Of a stretch of DNA of 64,000 bases, positions 43,961-55,261 are shown in pieces; position 1 is the stretch's first letter, and the number at the start of each line of letters is the position of its first letter. The DNA comes from Prochilodus magdalenae (taxonomy: Eukaryota > Chordata > Actinopteri > Characiformes > Prochilodontidae). The notes under the pieces are model-generated. The model made no database searches and was not told the origin of the DNA. It saw nothing but the letters and a program-made list of their open reading frames with translations. The position numbers and the translations under genes were made by a program. The DNA lies in assembly GCA_024036415.1 (NCBI GenBank), contig JAMWET010004109.1, positions 1 through 64,000 on the forward strand, in the 5' to 3' direction.

Positions 43961-45145
43961 ACTTGTACAGTGATCCCTGACACCTAAGCTAGCTACGTTC
44001 TACAATATGTAAGCTAGCTAGCGGCATTGCTAATGCTAAGGGGTACTTGAACCCTCTATTTGGCTACCGAACACAAACACAGCTGAGCTTCTGCCTAGCC
44101 CATCACAGCCAAACCACTCAAACTGACCTGTTACAGTCTACCCAAGCCTGCTAGCTGAAGATCTCACTGTCCATCACTGGAGGGTCAATACAGCGTTAGC
44201 GGTGCCTCATTATGCTGGTCTACTGACTATAGGAGCCTCGGTTACTGAAGACTCTGATGATAATGACTTCCTTATATTTCAAGAAGCAGTTAGGTAGTAC
44301 AATTACCAAGGGCTAGAACTGCTAGGACCCCTGGGACTTGAGGGGGCACTGGAAATTTGTATCCTAGTGTCAGCAACCGATGTAGGGAATGACACCTCAA
44401 GGCTGAAGATACAGATGTGTACAAACAGAGCAGATACGGTTTCAGGTGATGTTACTGAAGCTAAGCTTTAGGTGTCCTCTGAATGGCTTCGTTCAGCATT
44501 TAAACTGTTCTCCGATGTTCTATATACAAGGTATGTGAGTATATAAGGTATGTGAGCTCATGAATAATTAGATGAGCTCTGCTCTGAGTGGCTGGTTTAC
44601 AGCGAGACCCCGCCCATGATAATCACACAGAAGCACCATGTGGAAATAAAATGAGCCTCGGTGTAAATAAGCTCCATCCTCATACTATTTAGTTAGCTAT
44701 GCTTGATACTTGGAGCTAATGCTAGTCGCTAACGTTCCCTGTACTAGCTACTGGCTCCATCTGGACACCAACACACTGTAGGTTAAAGTTGATCCTCACT
44801 ATGGAGCTCTCAGTTTGAGATGATCTGCTCCAACCAGCACACACGGATACAATCACCCAGCATGGCTGCTACGTACAGGCTGCTGTTGGGGTGGTGGTGC
44901 TAATAAAGGTGGAGCTGCTCCTCTCTTTAGCCTCCTCAGGGTCAGACGCTGAGAGGAGCTGCTCCGTATTGTCCAGAGAGGTTTGGGAATCTGTCCGGAG
45001 TGGAATGTGTGGACTCTGGGATTAAAGTTGTTCCGGGATCCTGTTAAAGATGTGGGAGCTGGAGTTCCGGTTCTCCAGCCTGTTTTGTGCGTTTACCGTT
45101 CCACCTTAAATGGTTCTGCAGCTAGAGTCTAGCACCTGCACAAGC
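43961..45145. other. Intergenic stretch
   Basis: Several GCTAGC/GCTAAT-rich short motifs but no defined repeat or gene. Confidence 0.35.
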
Positions 45146-45151
45146 TGGTTT

Positions 45152-45325
45152 TAGGCCATGACAAAAGACATGCCTTGCATTTCATTGGTTTACCAAGGTC
45201 ATGTGACATGACTTGCCTACCGGCTAACGTCAGGTCAGTGCTCTGAATGCTAGCCTATCAGTAAGCTCACATCGGACTCGCGCATGTCATCCGTTCCAGC
45301 CAGTTAGCTGAGTAAAGCATCATGT
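45152..45325 (-). repeat. Dispersed repeat, partner of 3507-3680
   Basis: Reverse complement matches 3507-3680 in order (see that entry). The most conserved block is GCATTTCATTGGTTTACCAA at about 45177-45197. Confidence 0.75.
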
Positions 45326-45329
45326 ATGT

Positions 45330-45795
45330 GTTATGTAGGAGTTTACATCTCAGCTGTTTAATCATACAGAAATGATGAAAAAGCATCTTTAATAAACAGC
45401 GTGTGATCTGCTGTATGACCCGTTAGCCGAGCTGCTTCACTCTCCTACTGTTTGGCCGAGTTTGAGCGGCTCACTGGCGAAATTACTCTCCTTAATTATG
45501 ATTTTTAATAGAAGCGAGGCAGGTTAAGCAACTACACATGGCGCTGAGTGAGGAACAGATGAGGATATTACCAAACCCACGGCCGGCAGTAATGAATAGG
45601 TTGTAGCTCTGTTGTAGCTCCTCCCGGTTGAATTGGGCGAAGACGTGTGCGAGCCTTTATCTTCACTGGAATGGGCTACGCTTGACAACATGCCAATAAC
45701 GGAGCTCTCATTTTGCTTTTTAATGAGATTAAGACGTATCTGTCTGTGCGGTGTAGCTGACATGAGCTGTAGCGGCTCAGATGGCCATCTAGGGT

Positions 45796-45827
<32 letters not shown>

Positions 45828-45854
45828 CACCATTTGCAGAATTTTTGTACTGGG
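45330..45854. other. Unique stretch with (TC)n
   Basis: 45400-45780 is repeat-free and balanced; (TC)n at about 45798-45828. No exon recognised. Confidence 0.4.
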
Positions 45855-45857
45855 TGT

Positions 45858-46850
45858 GTGTATGGATAAAGGAATGAAGGGATGAAGAAACAATGTTGGT
45901 GTAAGGGTGAAGGAATGAAGGAACAGTGTTGGTGATGGATAAAGGGATGAAGGAATGAAAGAACAGTGTTGGTGATGGGTAAAGGAATGAAGGAACAGTG
46001 TTGGTGATGGGTATAGGAATGAATGGATGAAGGAACAGTGTTGGTGAAGGGTATAGGAATGAATGGATGAAGGAACAGTGTTGGTGAAGGGTAAAGGAAT
46101 GAATGGATGAAGGAACAGTGTTGGTGATGGATAAAGGGATGAAAGGATGAATGAGCAGTGTTGGTGAATGGTAAAGGGATGAAGGAATAGTGTTGGTGAT
46201 GGATAAAAGAATGAAGGGATGAAGGAACAGGGTTTGGTGAAGGGTAAAGGAATGAAGGGGTGAAGGAACAGTGTTGGTGATGGGTAAAGGGATGAAGGAA
46301 TGAAAGAACAGTGTTGGTGATGGGTAAAGGAATGAAGGAACAGTGTTGGTGAAGGGTAAAGGAATGAATGGATGAAGGAACAGTGTTGGTGATGGATAAA
46401 GGGATGAATGGATGAAGGAGCAGTGTTGGTGAATGGTAAAGGGATGAAGGAATAGTGTTGGTGATGGATAAAGGAATGAATGGATGAAGGAACAGTGTTG
46501 GTGATGGATAAAGGGATGAATGGATGAAGGAGCAGTGTTGGTGAATGGTAAAGGGATGAAGGAATAGTGTTGGTGTAGGGGTAAAGGAATGGATGGATGA
46601 AGGAACAGTGTTGGTGTAGGGGTAAAGGAATGGATGGATGACGGAACAGTTTTGGTGAATGGTAAAGGACTGAAGAACAGTGTTGGTGTAGGGGTAAAGG
46701 AATGGATGGATGAAGGAACAGTGTTGGTGAATGGTAAAGGACTGAAGAACAGTGTTGGTGAAGGGTAAAGGAATGGATGGATGAAGGAACAGTGTTGGTG
46801 AAGGGTAAAGGAATGGACGGATGAAGGATCGGTGTTGGTGTTCAGTGTAA
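45858..46850. repeat. 40-bp minisatellite, about 26 units
   Basis: Core GAAGGAACAGTGTTGGTGAA, GGGTAAAGGAATGAATGGAT, with shorter units lacking one GAATGAAGGGAT module. GTTGGTGA is nearly invariant. The plus strand is almost free of C. Multi-unit blocks repeat (for example 46090-46200 and 46380-46590). The two long minus-strand frames (FTNTVPSSIHSF-type) are artefacts. Confidence 0.95.
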
Positions 46851-48070
46851 GAACCCTTTCTATCCACTGTTCCCTGTGTTGGTTTTCGCCACGTGCCGGC
46901 CTCCAGCGTTCCGTTTGATTCAGGAATGTCATCCACTCTTTTTTTTCCTCTCCTTTATCTCGGACAGCCAGCGCCATCTCCTCAGTGCCTGATGCCGCTG
47001 CGGCCCTCGGAGGTGCCGGGGTTTATCGTGGCTGGTAGCGGTACAGTAAACAGGCTGTGTGTTGTGTCAGCAGGGTATGGATTTTGGTGTTCCCTGCCTC
47101 GTGTGGTCCTCGACTGAAAGCTGCCTCGGGGCCTGCCTGCTTGTCCGGCGTGACTTAGGCCTCTGCTGACACCAGGGTGCGCTTTTCTGTTTGTGGGTTG
47201 GCACGCATGGCTGGCAGCACGGGGAGCTCAAGGATGCTGGCACCGATCTCATTCATCCGTGTTGCCTTGTTAGACGAGGGAGCAGCGTGTGAGAGAGCCT
47301 GGGTAGGACACGTTTCCGAGCTTTTCAAGCAGCATGCCGCACAAAAGAATCCGGAGTGTATGGAAAGCAGCGGCAGCAGCGGCGGCAGGATCAGCGGCAT
47401 CCGTCCTTCGATCTTCTCTAACAGCTAATCAATGGAGACTCATGCTGGAACGCAGGGTGGTGGCTGCCGTTTGTCGGTTTTGCCTCCGGGGCTGCCGTCT
47501 CCCGCTCCAGATAATAAAGCTGCTGCGGAACATTCCGGGTTTTCCTTTTTTTGATTGGCTTATGTAACTTCTTTCTGTAGCGGTGATTAATTCCACCTGC
47601 AAATCAGACACCCTCTACATGAGCAGCGGGGCACAACACCACCTCACCGTAGCCAGGCAAAGCGGTACCAACCACAACAACAGACGACCCTAAACGTGGT
47701 TCAGCCAGTTACCCCGGTTCCCAAGGCTTAGATGGAGAGAAAGGGTCTGCTGTTCCCTATAAACTTTGGTTTTGAGGTTAGGACAGTGATGTCCAGATCA
47801 TCTGCCCCACATTCAGGTTCTGGAACTCTGAGAACTCTTTAGAAGAAGGGAATTTGGTAGAACGTTCTAGAACTGTCTGAGACTGTCCAGTAGTTTACAT
47901 GGCAGTATAAATAGAGATGTGTTACAGCTGAGTGAGGGGATGGTGAATACAGAGTTGGGTCATTTAGAGGGTTCACGAGTCTGCAGCATCCGGCAGACGC
48001 GTTCACTACGACTGTGGACCAGTTTACCAAGACTGGAGCAGAGGGATCAAAACCAAGCAAGGACAGACCG
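46851..48070. other. Unique stretch
   Basis: 47150-47560 is free of repeats, with overlapping open frames on both strands (GGCAGCAGCGGCGGCAGG near 47370). None shows a recognised domain or exon-like boundary. 47600-48070 unassigned. Confidence 0.4.
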
Positions 48071-48074
48071 GTGG

Positions 48075-48655
48075 TCATCCTGTTAGTGCGGCACCACTGG
48101 CAGACGGCTGCACCACACAGGACTACATGCACACAGACCGTTACCACGACTGTCCTTAACACCACGTCACCGTCACCAAAGACTGCAGTGGTGTCGTACC
48201 AGACTGTCATGGAGTGACTCAGAATGGCAGCGGGTCATCTTCAGTGACGAGTCCCGCTTTAGTCTTGGTGGAGACGCCCAACGAATCCGTGTGTGGAGGC
48301 ACCGTGGTCAGCACCGAGATGAACGGTTTGTTGTCACACGTCCAGAAGACCTGGTGTCCCTCCACCTCCACCCCTACCGCACCATCTGCAGGAGCTGTGT
48401 GAGGATGTTCAAGCTGCATGGGATGGATTATCACAGGACTCCATTAGGAACCTCTACAGCTCCATACCGAGACGTCTGGCGTGTTGGGTTAGCGAACACG
48501 GCGGCCCGACGCCATACTGAGAGACAGACTTCTGTATGTGTAGCTCAATAAATATTGATCATATCAGTCTAAATTTATCACCAGTTATTGATCCTGGTCA
48601 CCTTTATCTTCCTTCCCAACACACCCGCACTCCCACACCTCCTACTGGGTGCAGC
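48075..48655 (+). mobile_element. Tc1-like deletion derivative, family A copy 5
   Basis: Very close in sequence to copies 3 and 6. Contains the HTH/linker, catalytic Asp in SDESRFSLGGDAQRIRVWRH (about 48245-48305), the shared deletion, the C-terminal block ending GGPTPY, the conserved AATAAATATTGATC and the 3' terminus CCTACTGGGTGCAG. Not capable of catalysis. Confidence 0.88.
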
Positions 48656-48659
48656 TGTT

Positions 48660-49260
48660 GAGTGTATGTGCTGTTGATTTCCGTCTGTATTTTGTTCATT
48701 CATTCCTAACAACACAGCTACACTCGTAAAGCCACGATCTGAAAGTTCTTATTGGCATCCCTCATCATCTCCTCTATTACTCATACGAGAGTGAATCAGG
48801 ATGAATGAGCTTGCCTGATGACCCCCCCCCAAAAACAGGGAAAGAAGCCGGAGCTCAAATTGGTATTAAGAGAGTGTGACTGCCTTTAGGCTTAACGTTC
48901 AGAAATATTGTTGGAACTAATTGTTCATTAATAGCAGAGTGATCAGAGCCACTGGAGTGACATTACTCTCATAATTAATGGCACACTTCTCCCAACCTCT
49001 CACATCAATGGAGCAATTAACCCGTACGGCTCTCCGAGCGAAGCGGCGGAGCTCGGCTCGATTTCGAAAGCTCTGGCGGCGGAGCCATCTGACTGTATCT
49101 GAAGCATGAGACGCTGTAGGACGTAGATCTCTGCATTCAAGCTGAAACATTTACGGGGAAGCTGCTCATACGGTACAACCCAAGAACCCAGCAGTTTCCA
49201 GGTAACACAATCAGCACTGGAACCGTCGCTGGGGGTCTTTAAACTGACATCACTGGCGCA
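48660..49260. other. Unique island
   Basis: 48700-49150 is repeat-free and balanced, with a C8 run at about 48821 and TTAATTAACCC-like AT cores (ATAATTAATGG near 48971). Candidate non-coding conserved DNA. Confidence 0.35.
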
Positions 49261-49265
49261 TACAC

Positions 49266-49610
49266 AGTCGAGTCACATTATTATAACCACAGGCTAATAT
49301 CCAGAGTAACTGCCGTGTGCGGCACAGACAGCAGCTAGACGGGCTGGGAGTGACTCAGTAAGGTTCTCACAGGTATCTGGAGCCATGCTGACTGCAGTGC
49401 ATCCCTCAGCTGCTGGAGGGTGTGTGGGGGTCCATAGAGCAAACATGATAATCAAGGTGGTCCCATTGATGCTCAACTGGGTTCAAGTCTGGGAAATTAG
49501 GAAGGGGCAGGGTTGTATGTGGAAGTCTTGGACATCCTCTTTAAACTAATGCCAGATATTTCTAGACATGTGACATTCCACATTGTCTTGCTGGAAGATC
49601 CGTCAAAAGT
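49266..49610 (-). mobile_element. Tc1-like fragment, family E, 3' end with terminus
   Basis: Minus-strand element whose outer terminus is near 49266 (TCGAGTCACATTATTATAACC). The minus-strand translation gives ...DTCENLTESLPARLAAVCAAHGSYSGY, the transposase C-terminus. Before it is the LQQLWVALQSAW-type region, here frame-broken. Text near 49400 matches 43625-43670. Upstream (about 49560-49610) the second catalytic region is recognisable in degraded form. Confidence 0.8.
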
Positions 49611-49664
49611 AGGAAGTGTGTATAAACAGGCTAGTAAAGTAAATAACTAGCATAGCTAACTAAA

Positions 49665-49708
49665 CGGCTCCAAAGAGGACGTTTACGATCGGCTAAAAGG
49701 ACTGACTG
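49665..49708 (+). mobile_element. Family B copy 5, 5' piece interrupted by an A element
   Basis: CGGCTCCAAAGAGGACGTTT, ACGATCGGCTAAAAGGACTG matches the B leader at 21608-21650. B sequence resumes at 50203, immediately after the A element. Confidence 0.75.
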
Positions 49709-50202
49709 CACCATTGGCAGACGGCTGCACCACGCAGGACTACATGCACACAGACCGTTACCACGACTGTCCTTAACACCACGTCACCGTCACCAAAGAC
49801 TGCAGTGGTGTCGTACCAGACTGTCATGGAGTGACTCAGAATGGCAGCGGGTCATCTTCAGTGACGAGTCCCGCTTTAGTCTTGGTGGAGACGCCCAACG
49901 AATCCGTGTGTGGAGGCACCGTGGTCAGCACCGAGATGAACGATTTGTCGTCACACGTCCAGAAGGCCTGGTGTCCCTCCACCTCCACCCCTACCGCACC
50001 ATCTGCAGGAACTGTGTGAGGATGTTCAAGCTGCATGGGATGGATTATCACAGGACACCATTAGGAACCTCTACAGCTCCACACCGAGACGTCTGGCGTG
50101 TTGGGTTAGCAAACACGGCGGCCCGACGCCATACTGAGAGACAGACTTCTGTATGTGTAGCTCAATAAATATTGATCATATCAGTCTAAATTTATCATCA
50201 GT
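49709..50202 (+). mobile_element. Tc1-like deletion derivative, family A copy 6, nested in family B
   Basis: It carries the linker, the first catalytic block with Asp, the shared internal deletion and the C-terminal block to AATAAATATTGATC and ATCATCAGTTA. Its 3' terminal 60 bp or so and its 5' end are missing. B sequence flanks it on both sides, so it landed in, or recombined into, a B element. Confidence 0.85.
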
Positions 50203-50470
50203 TAGACCATAGTGTGAAGGAAGTAGCTGAATCTGCAGGTGTATGGAAGCGTAAGGTCCTACGGGTCTACCAGCAGTGGATAAAATCCCAGTCTACAGGG
50301 AATTCTCCTCGGAATTGTGCCAGGGAAGTCATCCACCAAATCTGGACCAACTGAGCAATTGCTTGATGTAAGAGTGTCTGAACACTGATGTGTCCTACAT
50401 CCAGAAATGTGTCCAGTCCATGCTCAATCCAGTCCCAACCGGTGTTATTGGTGTTTGTGGAGGAATTACA
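50203..50470 (+). mobile_element. Family B copy 5, 3' piece
   Basis: It opens GACCATAGTGTGAAGGAAGT, encodes the HTH (VKEVAESAGVWKRKVLRVYQ), and jumps to the C-terminal VQSMLNPVPTGVIG region near 50415-50455. About 16 bp of B (the GTGGGCGTGGCCAAA part) are missing at the junction with the A element. Confidence 0.82.
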
Positions 50471-51265
50471 AACTCGGTACGGTTCTGGGACTCCAGCGAG
50501 CGTATCATATAGCATAATAACCAAAAATAGGTCAAATGTACGGTATTTTATTCATCTTTTTAGGAATTAAATTTTCCTAAGTGGATGTTTTGTCTTCAAA
50601 AAAAAATTATATAATAAGGCTAAATCTGAAATTCACCAAGTTTACTAATTCACTGGGACTAAAGTGAACTTTAATGCCACTTAAAATATATTCAGGTTGG
50701 ATGCCTAAGCACCTCGGTAGCATATCAAGAGCACACTGAGTGCTGCTGACGTTTCCATTCAAGCATTCAGGATGATGTTCAATTTTTGATAGAACAATGT
50801 CTCCCACTGGAGCCTTGGCAGCCTAGCTCAGAAGTGGGATGAAGGTGGGGGTTGGTGGGTTGCGAGCGGTGGTGGGGGTGATGCAACATTGTCTGGCGAA
50901 GGCAAATCGCTGTCTACCTGAGACTGGATCACAAATAATAAAAAAAGAGGATGTCATAACTCATCAGCGTGCTCCGGAACAAATCGAGGGCGCCTCGAGA
51001 GCTCTGGCGGAGGCCGACGCTGCATGTTTCACTTTAACTTTTGTCATTTGTTGTGATGTTTTTTTAATAACTGCTGAACATTAATGTTTCCGTCAGGCTG
51101 TGCAGTGAACAGATTACAGCACTGGAGCATTCGCGCTGCGGGTTCTGTAGTGAGATAAGAACCGTCTCCCGGGCACTTTCAGGTTTCACTGATTTCAGAA
51201 TATAGGCACATATACTCGTAGCAGGGTTTTCCTCCTAGACCTGTAGGAAAGATGTTTAAATGAGG
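50471..51265. other. Intergenic stretch
   Basis: AT-rich at 50520-50700; 50830-51180 unique with TTAATAACTG-like cores. No gene. Confidence 0.35.
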
Positions 51266-51267
51266 AA

Positions 51268-51838
51268 CAGCTGCACCCAGGAGGAGGTGTGGGAGTGCAG
51301 GTGTGTTGGGAAGGAGGATAAAGGTGACCAGGATCAATAACTGATGATAAATTTAGACTGATATGATCAATATTTATTGAGCTACACATACAGAAGTCTG
51401 TCTCTCAGTATGGCGTTGGGCCGCCGTGTTTGCTAACCCAACACGCCAGACGTCTCGGTATGGGGCTGTAGAGGTTCCTAATGGTGTCCTGTGATAATCC
51501 ATCCCATGCAGCTTGAACATCCTCACACAGTTCCTGCAGATGGTGCGGTAGGGGTGGAGGTGGAGGGACACCAGGTCTTCTGGACGTGTCACAACAAACC
51601 GTTCATCTTGGTGCTGACCACGGTGCCTCCACACACGAATTCGTTGGGCGTCTCCACCAAGACTAAAGCGGGACTCGTCATGACCCGCTGCCATTCTGAG
51701 TCACTCCATGACAGTCTGGTACGACACCACTGCAGTGTTTGGTGACGGTGACGTGGTGTTAAGGACAGTCGTGGTAACGGTCTGTGTGCATGTAGTCCTG
51801 CGTGGTGCAGCCGTCTGCCAATGGTGCTGCACTGCTGC
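51268..51838 (-). mobile_element. Tc1-like deletion derivative, family A copy 7
   Basis: Minus-strand copy with the 3' terminus CAGCTGCACCCAGGAGGAGG at 51268. The C-terminal block, shared deletion, first catalytic block and linker (TIGRRLHHAGLHAHRPL) run leftward on the minus strand. A private 7-bp deletion removes the text just before the catalytic Asp (GGTCATGACGAGTCC). Confidence 0.87.
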
Positions 51839-52845
51839 ACAGGTACAGCGATAAGCATAGCAATAGAATATTAGTCCTGGGATCTCTTAACCAGGTCCAC
51901 CATAAACTAGCCACAACTTGCCGATGTTAACATGCTGTGAGGGTGCCGTAGAGTAAACCACAGCAACGCCAACCACCAAACTTATCTTGGTCCTCCATTA
52001 CTGCAGTATATGTGCACACGTCACAGACAGCCTCGCCGAGTGATAAGGTCCGTGGCCCTCTCGTTGCATCAGCGAGTCTGGCGGCTAGTTGTGACGGGAG
52101 CTTGAGAGCTCAGGAAGTGACTCTGAAGTGTGTGTACGTGTGTGTGTACACAGCCCGGCGTGCGCTCGGGGCTCAGAGGCACCGGCCTCGCCTAATTCAG
52201 ATTGTCAGTTCGGGGAGCGGTGCCACTGTCAAGCCAGAGCCGTCTCTCATCATAGCCCACAATCAAACACCTGTCAGCAGGGATGAATCCACCAGCGCAG
52301 GCCTGTCGAGGAACATCCAGGCCCAGACGCCGCTTCACTGAGGCGACATGAAAGTCAAAGAGCCGCAGCCGAATCCCAGAGTGGAGAGGAGCGGTGCTAG
52401 CGCGCAGACCACGCCATGATAACCAATATCTGATTAGGTCTCTGAAATGCAAAGACCATCTTAAATATGAAGCGAGTTCCTCGGCTTCTAGCAACCTGAG
52501 TCCAGACTCAGGGCTGCAGTCATCCAGGAATTACGGGAAGATTCTGACGTCTGATGGTTTTCTACGTATGCTAATGTTCGTATACCTGGATTAGCATTAG
52601 CTCATTTATTTGAGAGAGGTTACAATGGGTGAAAAATACAGGCATCTGAGCCCAGTGACCTCACATGACCCAAAGATTCTACCTGATAAATTTATCAATT
52701 TCATATCAGTTTAATAAACCTGTCAAATTTAAATCTGTCCAATGGCAATATTTTTTTATAATTCAGGCAAATCTGTTTTAATTGTAGTTTGAACTGTGGA
52801 CGTATATAGGCTTACAGTCAGCTGTGAACCGCACCTAATAGCATC
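51839..52845. other. Unique stretch
   Basis: 52010-52520 is balanced and repeat-free apart from a short GTGTGTGTACG run. No exon recognised. Confidence 0.4.
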
Positions 52846-52849
52846 TGAT

Positions 52850-52915
52850 TCCTCCACCAGCACCAACATCAGTGTTCAGACTCTTACATCAAAGAATTGG
52901 GCCAGATCAGCTGGA
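52850..52915 (-). mobile_element. Family B fragment, left arm of an inverted pair
   Basis: CATCAGTGTTCAGACTCTTA, CATCAAAGAATTGGGCCAGA is the minus-oriented B sequence; the complementary arm is at about 53868-53935. It runs straight into the 27-bp array. Confidence 0.75.
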
Positions 52916-53757
52916 TGCCACAGTTGGGCCAGAACTGGAGGATGCCACAGTTGGGCCAGATTTGGTGGATGCCATGGGTGGGCCAGATTTGGGGGATGCC
53001 ACAGTTGGGCCAGAACTGGAGGATGCCACGGTTGGGCCAGATTTGGTGGATGCCACGGTTGGGCCAGATTTGGTGGATGCCACGGGTGGGCCAGATCTGG
53101 TGGATGCCACAGTTGGGCCAGATTTGGTGGATGCCACGGGTGGGCCAGATCTGGTGGATGCCACGGTTGGGCCAGAACTGGAGGATGCCACGGTTGGGCC
53201 AGATCTGGTGGATGCCACGGTTGGGCCAGATCTGGTGGATGCCACGGTTGGGCCAGATCTGGTGGATGCCACGGTTGGGCCAGATCTGGTGGATGCCACG
53301 GTTGGGCCAGATCTGGTGGATGCCACCGTTGGGCCAGATCTGGTAGATGCCATGGTTGGGCCAAATCTGGTGGATGCCACAGTTGGGCCAGATCTGGTGA
53401 ATGCCACAGTTGTGCCAGATTTGGTGGATGCCACAATTGCCCCAGATTTTGTGGAGGCCACAGTTGGGCAAGATTTGGTGGATGCCACCGTTGGGCCAGA
53501 TTTGGTAGATGCCACAGTTGGGCCAGATTTGGTGGATGCCACGGTTGGATCAGATTTGGTGGAGGCCACAATTGGGCCAGATCTGGTGCATGCCACAGTT
53601 GGGCCAGATATGGTGGATGCCACAGTTGGGCCAGATCTGGTGGATGCCACGGTTGGCCTAGATCTGGTGGATGCCACGGTTGTCCCAGATCTGGTGGATG
53701 CCACGGTTGGCCCAGATCTGATGGATGCCACAGTTGGGCCAGATCTGGTGGAGCCAC
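52905..53757. repeat. 27-bp minisatellite derived from family B
   Basis: About 31 units of GTTGGGCCAGATCTGGTGGA plus TGCCACG. The array shows local homogenisation: near-identical GATCTGG units occupy 53185-53340. The 24-bp core (with GATTTGG) is an exact reverse-complement match to 53859-53882 in the neighbouring B fragment. Because 27 is divisible by 3, several frames on both strands are open for about 290-370 codons (ATVGPDLVD, GGCHGWARF). These are not genes. Confidence 0.96.
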
Positions 53758-53968
53758 AGTCTGCAGGTGTATGGAAGCAGCGTACGGTCATACGGGTCTA
53801 CCAGCAGTGGCTAAAATCCCAGTCTACAGGGAATTCTCCTCGGAACTGTGCCAGGGAAGGCATCCACCAAATCTGGCCCAACTCACCAGTTCTCTGATGT
53901 AAGAGTGTCTGAACACTGATGTGGCTACATCCAGAAACTCGTCCAGTCCATTCCAAATCCAATTAGAC
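53752..53968 (+). mobile_element. Family B fragment, right arm
   Basis: It starts CAGTCTGCAGGTGTATGGAAG (HTH region, AGVWKQRTVIRVYQQW with one extra codon). It passes through GGCATCCACCAAATCTGGCC at 53859-53878 to CTCGTCCAGTCCATTCCAAA. It lacks the leader and the terminus. Confidence 0.8.
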
Positions 53969-54955
53969 ATGTTCTGGATGTGACCGCATGACCAGACCCG
54001 CATAAGAACTAGCCTGCTACAGATCTTTCAGCCCAACCGTGTGAAACTACGGAGAATTCCGCGCAGCCTGTTCGGCAGATATGCCAGCTTTCATTATACT
54101 CAGCTGAATCCGAGTTGAGTGGTCTGAGCCCCCACCCCTCCGCCCGGTCAGAAGTGGGAGCTGGTCAGCTCCGAGCTGCAGTAATGAGGGACGCGGGATT
54201 CCGAGCATGACTTAGCACTCTCCATATAGATGGGTTTGGCGCCGAGGCCCGATGCTGTAATTAACACTGCTCAATATTTTAGTCACACCAATCAGACGGC
54301 GAGATCAGACCTGAAGATATCACGGCTCGCACGCTTGTGTACATATCTCGCATCTAGGTCATTATGACCTTGGCATGTGTGGCTGTGTAGATTGACTGTA
54401 ATGATGTCTCAGCTGCCAGAGCAATGCAGCGGTGCGTCCCCTCAAGCCATGCGGAACGTGGGAGAGAAAAAAGAGGGGGAAAGCGTGAACGGTGGCGCGC
54501 CATTCCTCGTTATCAGCATCCGCATACACAGCGGCCTGGAGTAGATTAATTAAGCTGTAATGAACGAGCTCAAGCTCAGGGCCGTTCTGACTCACTGTGC
54601 CTCTGTACCGAGAGGCAGCGGATCATGACAGCCACCTCTGCTCCCATAATGCCTTATGGTGTACATGCAAGACTGATACCGCTTAGGGCAGGGCAATCGT
54701 ATGCGGAGATATGCTCACACTTATGAAGTTATGATTTTGATAATAGAGAGCTTCGCTGTGTATCCAGATGCTCTGATCATTTCTGAATTTGGCTACCTTC
54801 AGGGCAAATTCTACTTATTATATTCCATACGGATTTTCACCAACACCGGACGGAATGCTTACTGTCCATACTGGGCCTCTAGTTCAACTCTGAAGCGACA
54901 AGGCTAATGTAGCCATCAAACACTGGCAGTCAATAGTCACCCAAATAGCCTGTCA
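53969..54955. other. Unique island, candidate conserved non-coding DNA
   Basis: 54020-54640 is repeat-free, balanced, with GATTAATTAAGC at about 54545 and GTAATTAACAC at about 54257. No exon recognised. Confidence 0.4.
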
Positions 54956-54956
54956 T

Positions 54957-55105
54957 GCCTCCACCAGCACCAATAACAGCTGTGACTGGAGTGGGCATGG
55001 ATCGGACAAGGTTCTGGATGTAGCCACATCAATGTTCAGACACTCTTACATCAGAGAAATGGTTAGCTGGGCTGGATTTGGTGGATGCCTTCCTGGTTGA
55101 TCCAG
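54957..55105 (-). mobile_element. Family B fragment
   Basis: Minus-oriented B text: CACCAATAACAGCTGTGACTG, ACAAGGTTCTGGATGTAGCC, CACTCTTACATCAGAGAAAT and GGATTTGGTGGATGCCTTCC. Cut on both sides. Confidence 0.78.
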
Positions 55106-55261
55106 GTAGTTAACACAGATTTCAACAGGCTACAAATCTGGGATTGTGCAGGCCAGTACAGATGTGTCAATGCTCCTGAGTGTTCATCACGCCGGTCAGT
55201 CACATGTGCAGTCCTGTGAACGCCAGAACTGCCATCTTGGAATAACTGAGGTACTGGACCC

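Noticed and set aside
45524..46977. 470- and 433-codon minus-strand frames
   Set aside because: 40-bp minisatellite translated in drifting frames; no recognisable domain.
47177..47567. Overlapping open frames on both strands in unique DNA
   Set aside because: No homologous domain recognised, no consistent splice sites; openness is short and symmetric on both strands.
52796..53902. Several frames of about 150 to 370 codons with 9-residue repeats on both strands
   Set aside because: The 27-bp unit is a multiple of three, so any stop-free frame stays open. The unit derives from a transposon fragment.
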